Translations under genes and position numbers: made by a program | DNA from: Acorus gramineus | Lineage: Eukaryota; Streptophyta; Magnoliopsida; Acorales; Acoraceae | Assembly (NCBI GenBank): GCA_030737835.1 | Contig: CM060851.1 | Location: 3,624,615-3,688,614, forward strand | Direction of reading: 5' to 3' | DNA: 64,000 nucleotides | Part shown: positions 62,401 through 64,000 of the stretch, piece by piece | Numbering within the stretch: the stretch's first letter is position 1 | Layout: each line of letters opens with the position of its first letter | Notes under the pieces: generated by a model | Seen by the model: the letters and a program-made list of their open reading frames with translations, nothing else | Told to the model about the DNA's origin: nothing | Database searches by the model: none

Positions 62401-64000
62401 TGTACATTTAAAATATGATGATCAAACGGTGTCAATAGTCATGGTTCACGATCAAAAGGGAATTAATTTTCTCTCTGTTTTTTGTGTTCAACAAGCAACA
62501 AATAGAGCAACATCATGTAGATTTTCCCTTCCTCCCCAACTCTCTATGTTGTGTTCTAAACTTATGCTTTTCATTCATAAATATAATATTGTCATCTTAT
62601 ATTCACTTGTAAAAAAGCAAAGCATGAATAACAGAGAATTAGCATTATTAATAAAATACACATGTAATTAAGCGCCAGTTAGGCATGCTTAGGCAGCTAG
62701 GCGTATGCCTACCGCTTAGGCTCGCCTGGCTGCCTGGATAACTATGTTTTAGTACTCTGGATTTAGAGGATACTGGTTTAGTAATAAAATACATGAGTTC
62801 ACCAGAATTTTAACTGTTGTTGTCAGTATTACAGATCCATGAAATGGAATAATTACCTTGTGGCATATGCACCTGATATCTATGTCAATGTTATAGATAG
62901 GCAAAGAAGTCATATCCTTATGTTATCCTGTCATTTCTAAATTTAATGTAGTTTCTCGTGGGTAGTTATGCTTACGCATCTTATAAAGAGTACCTAATCT
63001 TTCCACAAGACGCTCATATGTTAGTGACCTAAAAGAGTGATTGATGTGGTAGAAGCAATAATCTTGTTGATGGATATTTCTAAAATAAAAAATTGTTGAT
63101 GTTAAATGACAGATACAAGTCATAAGGCTTTCTGCATAATTTCTGGAATGGAGGATCATATCTGCGGTTGTGCTGCATATATTTTTATAAGCTATTAATT
63201 AATGTGCAGGTCCGTGATACTAGTGTGCTTGTGAGGCTACGACCTGCTTGGGAAGATTTGAGGAGTTATTTAACGGCAAAAGGACGTAAACGGTTTGAAG
63301 TGTATGTGTGTACCATGGCTGAAAGAGATTATGCTTTGGAGATGTGGAGGCTTCTTGACCCAGAATCCCATTTGATAAGCTCCACACAACTTTTGAATCG
63401 TGTAGTATGTGTAAAATCAGGTACGGACCTTTACACTTATTAAGTGACTATTTACCTGCTAATGTATCATTAGACATGGGGCACCATTTAAACCGAATAT
63501 ATGAATCCTTATATAACACCTAATCTTTCTCCATTCCTCTTATTGGGCATAGACCTGCATGTTCCACAAAATACATCCTTGGAGATTCTCTAGTTTGTTA
63601 ATGTGGTCATACCATTTGCTTCATATTTGAAAAGGAGCCTGCACGATGTCAGAAGGGTGCATTCCATTGAATTTCTTCTTCATTTTATCTTTTACATTGA
63701 TAGGTTTGAGAAAGTCACTGTCAAATGTTTTTCAAGATGGAAATTGCCATCCACAGATGGCAATGGTCATTGATGATCGGCTGAAAGTCTGGAATGATAA
63801 AGATCAGCCTCGGGTTCATGTTGTGCCTGCCTTTATGCCTTATTATGCTCCCCAGGCTGAGGTGATCAATCCGAACTATGATAATATTTCTTGCCAAAAG
63901 GATATATATATTTTGTTAAACTGATAAATTGCTTGTTGTCTTCTCTATAGACCGCGAATGCTGTTCCTGTCTTGTGTGTTGCAAGAAATGTTGCTTGTAA
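59425..64000 (+). CDS. RNA polymerase II CTD phosphatase-like protein (CPL1/CPL2), 3' end outside window
   Basis: CPL1/FRY2-type enzymes dephosphorylate Ser5 of the polymerase II C-terminal repeat and act in stress gene control and RNA processing. Exons 59425-59694, 59781-60251, 63210-63420, 63704-63861 and 63951 onward are in phase; about 386 codons are inside the window. The FCP/HAD-type catalytic motif DLDETL lies at residues 143-148, Asp143 and Asp145 being the predicted nucleophile and acid-base. Conserved stretches include [50 protein letters not shown] and PRVHVVPAF. Arabidopsis CPL1 continues with double-stranded-RNA-binding domains; these would lie beyond 64000. CPL1 versus CPL2 cannot be decided here. 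The 2.96-kb intron 2 has taken up at least two transposons. The start is the first ATG in frame (59425); an upstream in-frame TTG was not used. Confidence 0.93.
60524..61840. mobile_element. PIF/Harbinger-type element, non-autonomous, 1.3 kb
   Basis: The element is 60527-61837 with ends GGTGGCGTTTGG and, in reverse complement, GGGGCCATTTGG. It is flanked by TAA on both sides (60524-60526 and 61838-61840), the trinucleotide target typical of this superfamily. The interior has 'aagtgcagaaagaggtt'-like ends and a G+C-richer centre (about 61140-61520) with a 34-bp tandem repeat, but no transposase motif. It sits in intron 2 of the CPL gene. Confidence 0.7.
62053..62746. mobile_element. Possible hAT-like element in the CPL intron
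   Basis: The ends CATAGTTGTTTGGGAGACGC and, in reverse complement, CATAGTTATCCAGGCAGCCA are imperfect inverted matches. Both ends hold several 'cctagg/gcctaggc/aggcgt' words. No transposase and no clean target duplication, so superfamily assignment is tentative. Confidence 0.45.

Noticed and set aside
1-64000. CRISPR arrays, operons, phage, plasmid or bacterial defence systems
   Set aside because: The window is intron-rich plant nuclear DNA; the regular repeats found are tandem or transposon repeats without spacer structure.

Overview
This window is nuclear DNA from a flowering plant. The genes are split by many GT-AG introns, the families are plant-type (villin, non-specific phospholipase C, clathrin light chain, receptor-like cytoplasmic kinase, CPL phosphatase), and the AT-rich intergenic DNA is full of small non-autonomous DNA transposons. 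The first exons of the phospholipase and clathrin genes are much richer in G+C than their surroundings. Such a gradient is commoner in monocots, but I cannot name the lineage. All gene models were built by eye from splice sites, reading phase and remembered family conservation. In every model below the exon phases close exactly.

Layout: (1) 999-7217, minus: arginyl-tRNA--protein transferase ATE1, six coding exons, 635 aa. (2) 9001-13468, minus: secreted-type non-specific phospholipase C, three exons, 540 aa. (3) 13.6-18.4 kb: repeats only, with a 92-bp tandem array, a 1.1-kb segmental duplication carrying a later retroposon insertion, and nested inverted-repeat elements. (4) 18418-21642, plus: basic proline/serine-rich protein, 566 aa. 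(5) 23282-31526, minus: VLN1-like villin, 22 coding exons including an 11-nt micro-exon, 923 aa. (6) 34847-37520, plus: RRM + CCCH zinc-finger protein (RBMX2/Ist3 type), 332 aa. (7) 38.4-41.5 kb: a decayed ribosomal protein L18 copy holding a hAT-type insertion, next to a Mutator-type foldback element. (8) 41.5-52.6 kb: gene-poor repeat region. (9) 52639-55146, plus: receptor-like cytoplasmic kinase, 387 aa. (10) 55865-58842, minus: clathrin light chain, 302 aa. (11) 59425 to the window end, plus: CPL1/CPL2-type RNA polymerase II CTD phosphatase, cut off by the window edge.

The genes are ordinary housekeeping or signalling loci. They do not form an operon or a pathway cluster. The clathrin light chain and CPL genes are head-to-head with 582 bp between start codons; the proline-rich gene and villin converge.

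I found no convincing new biological system. The parts most worth a second look are structural: transposons with intact target-site duplications, the broken L18 copy, the villin micro-exon, the dated duplication plus retroposon at 15-17 kb, and the compact shared promoter at 59 kb.
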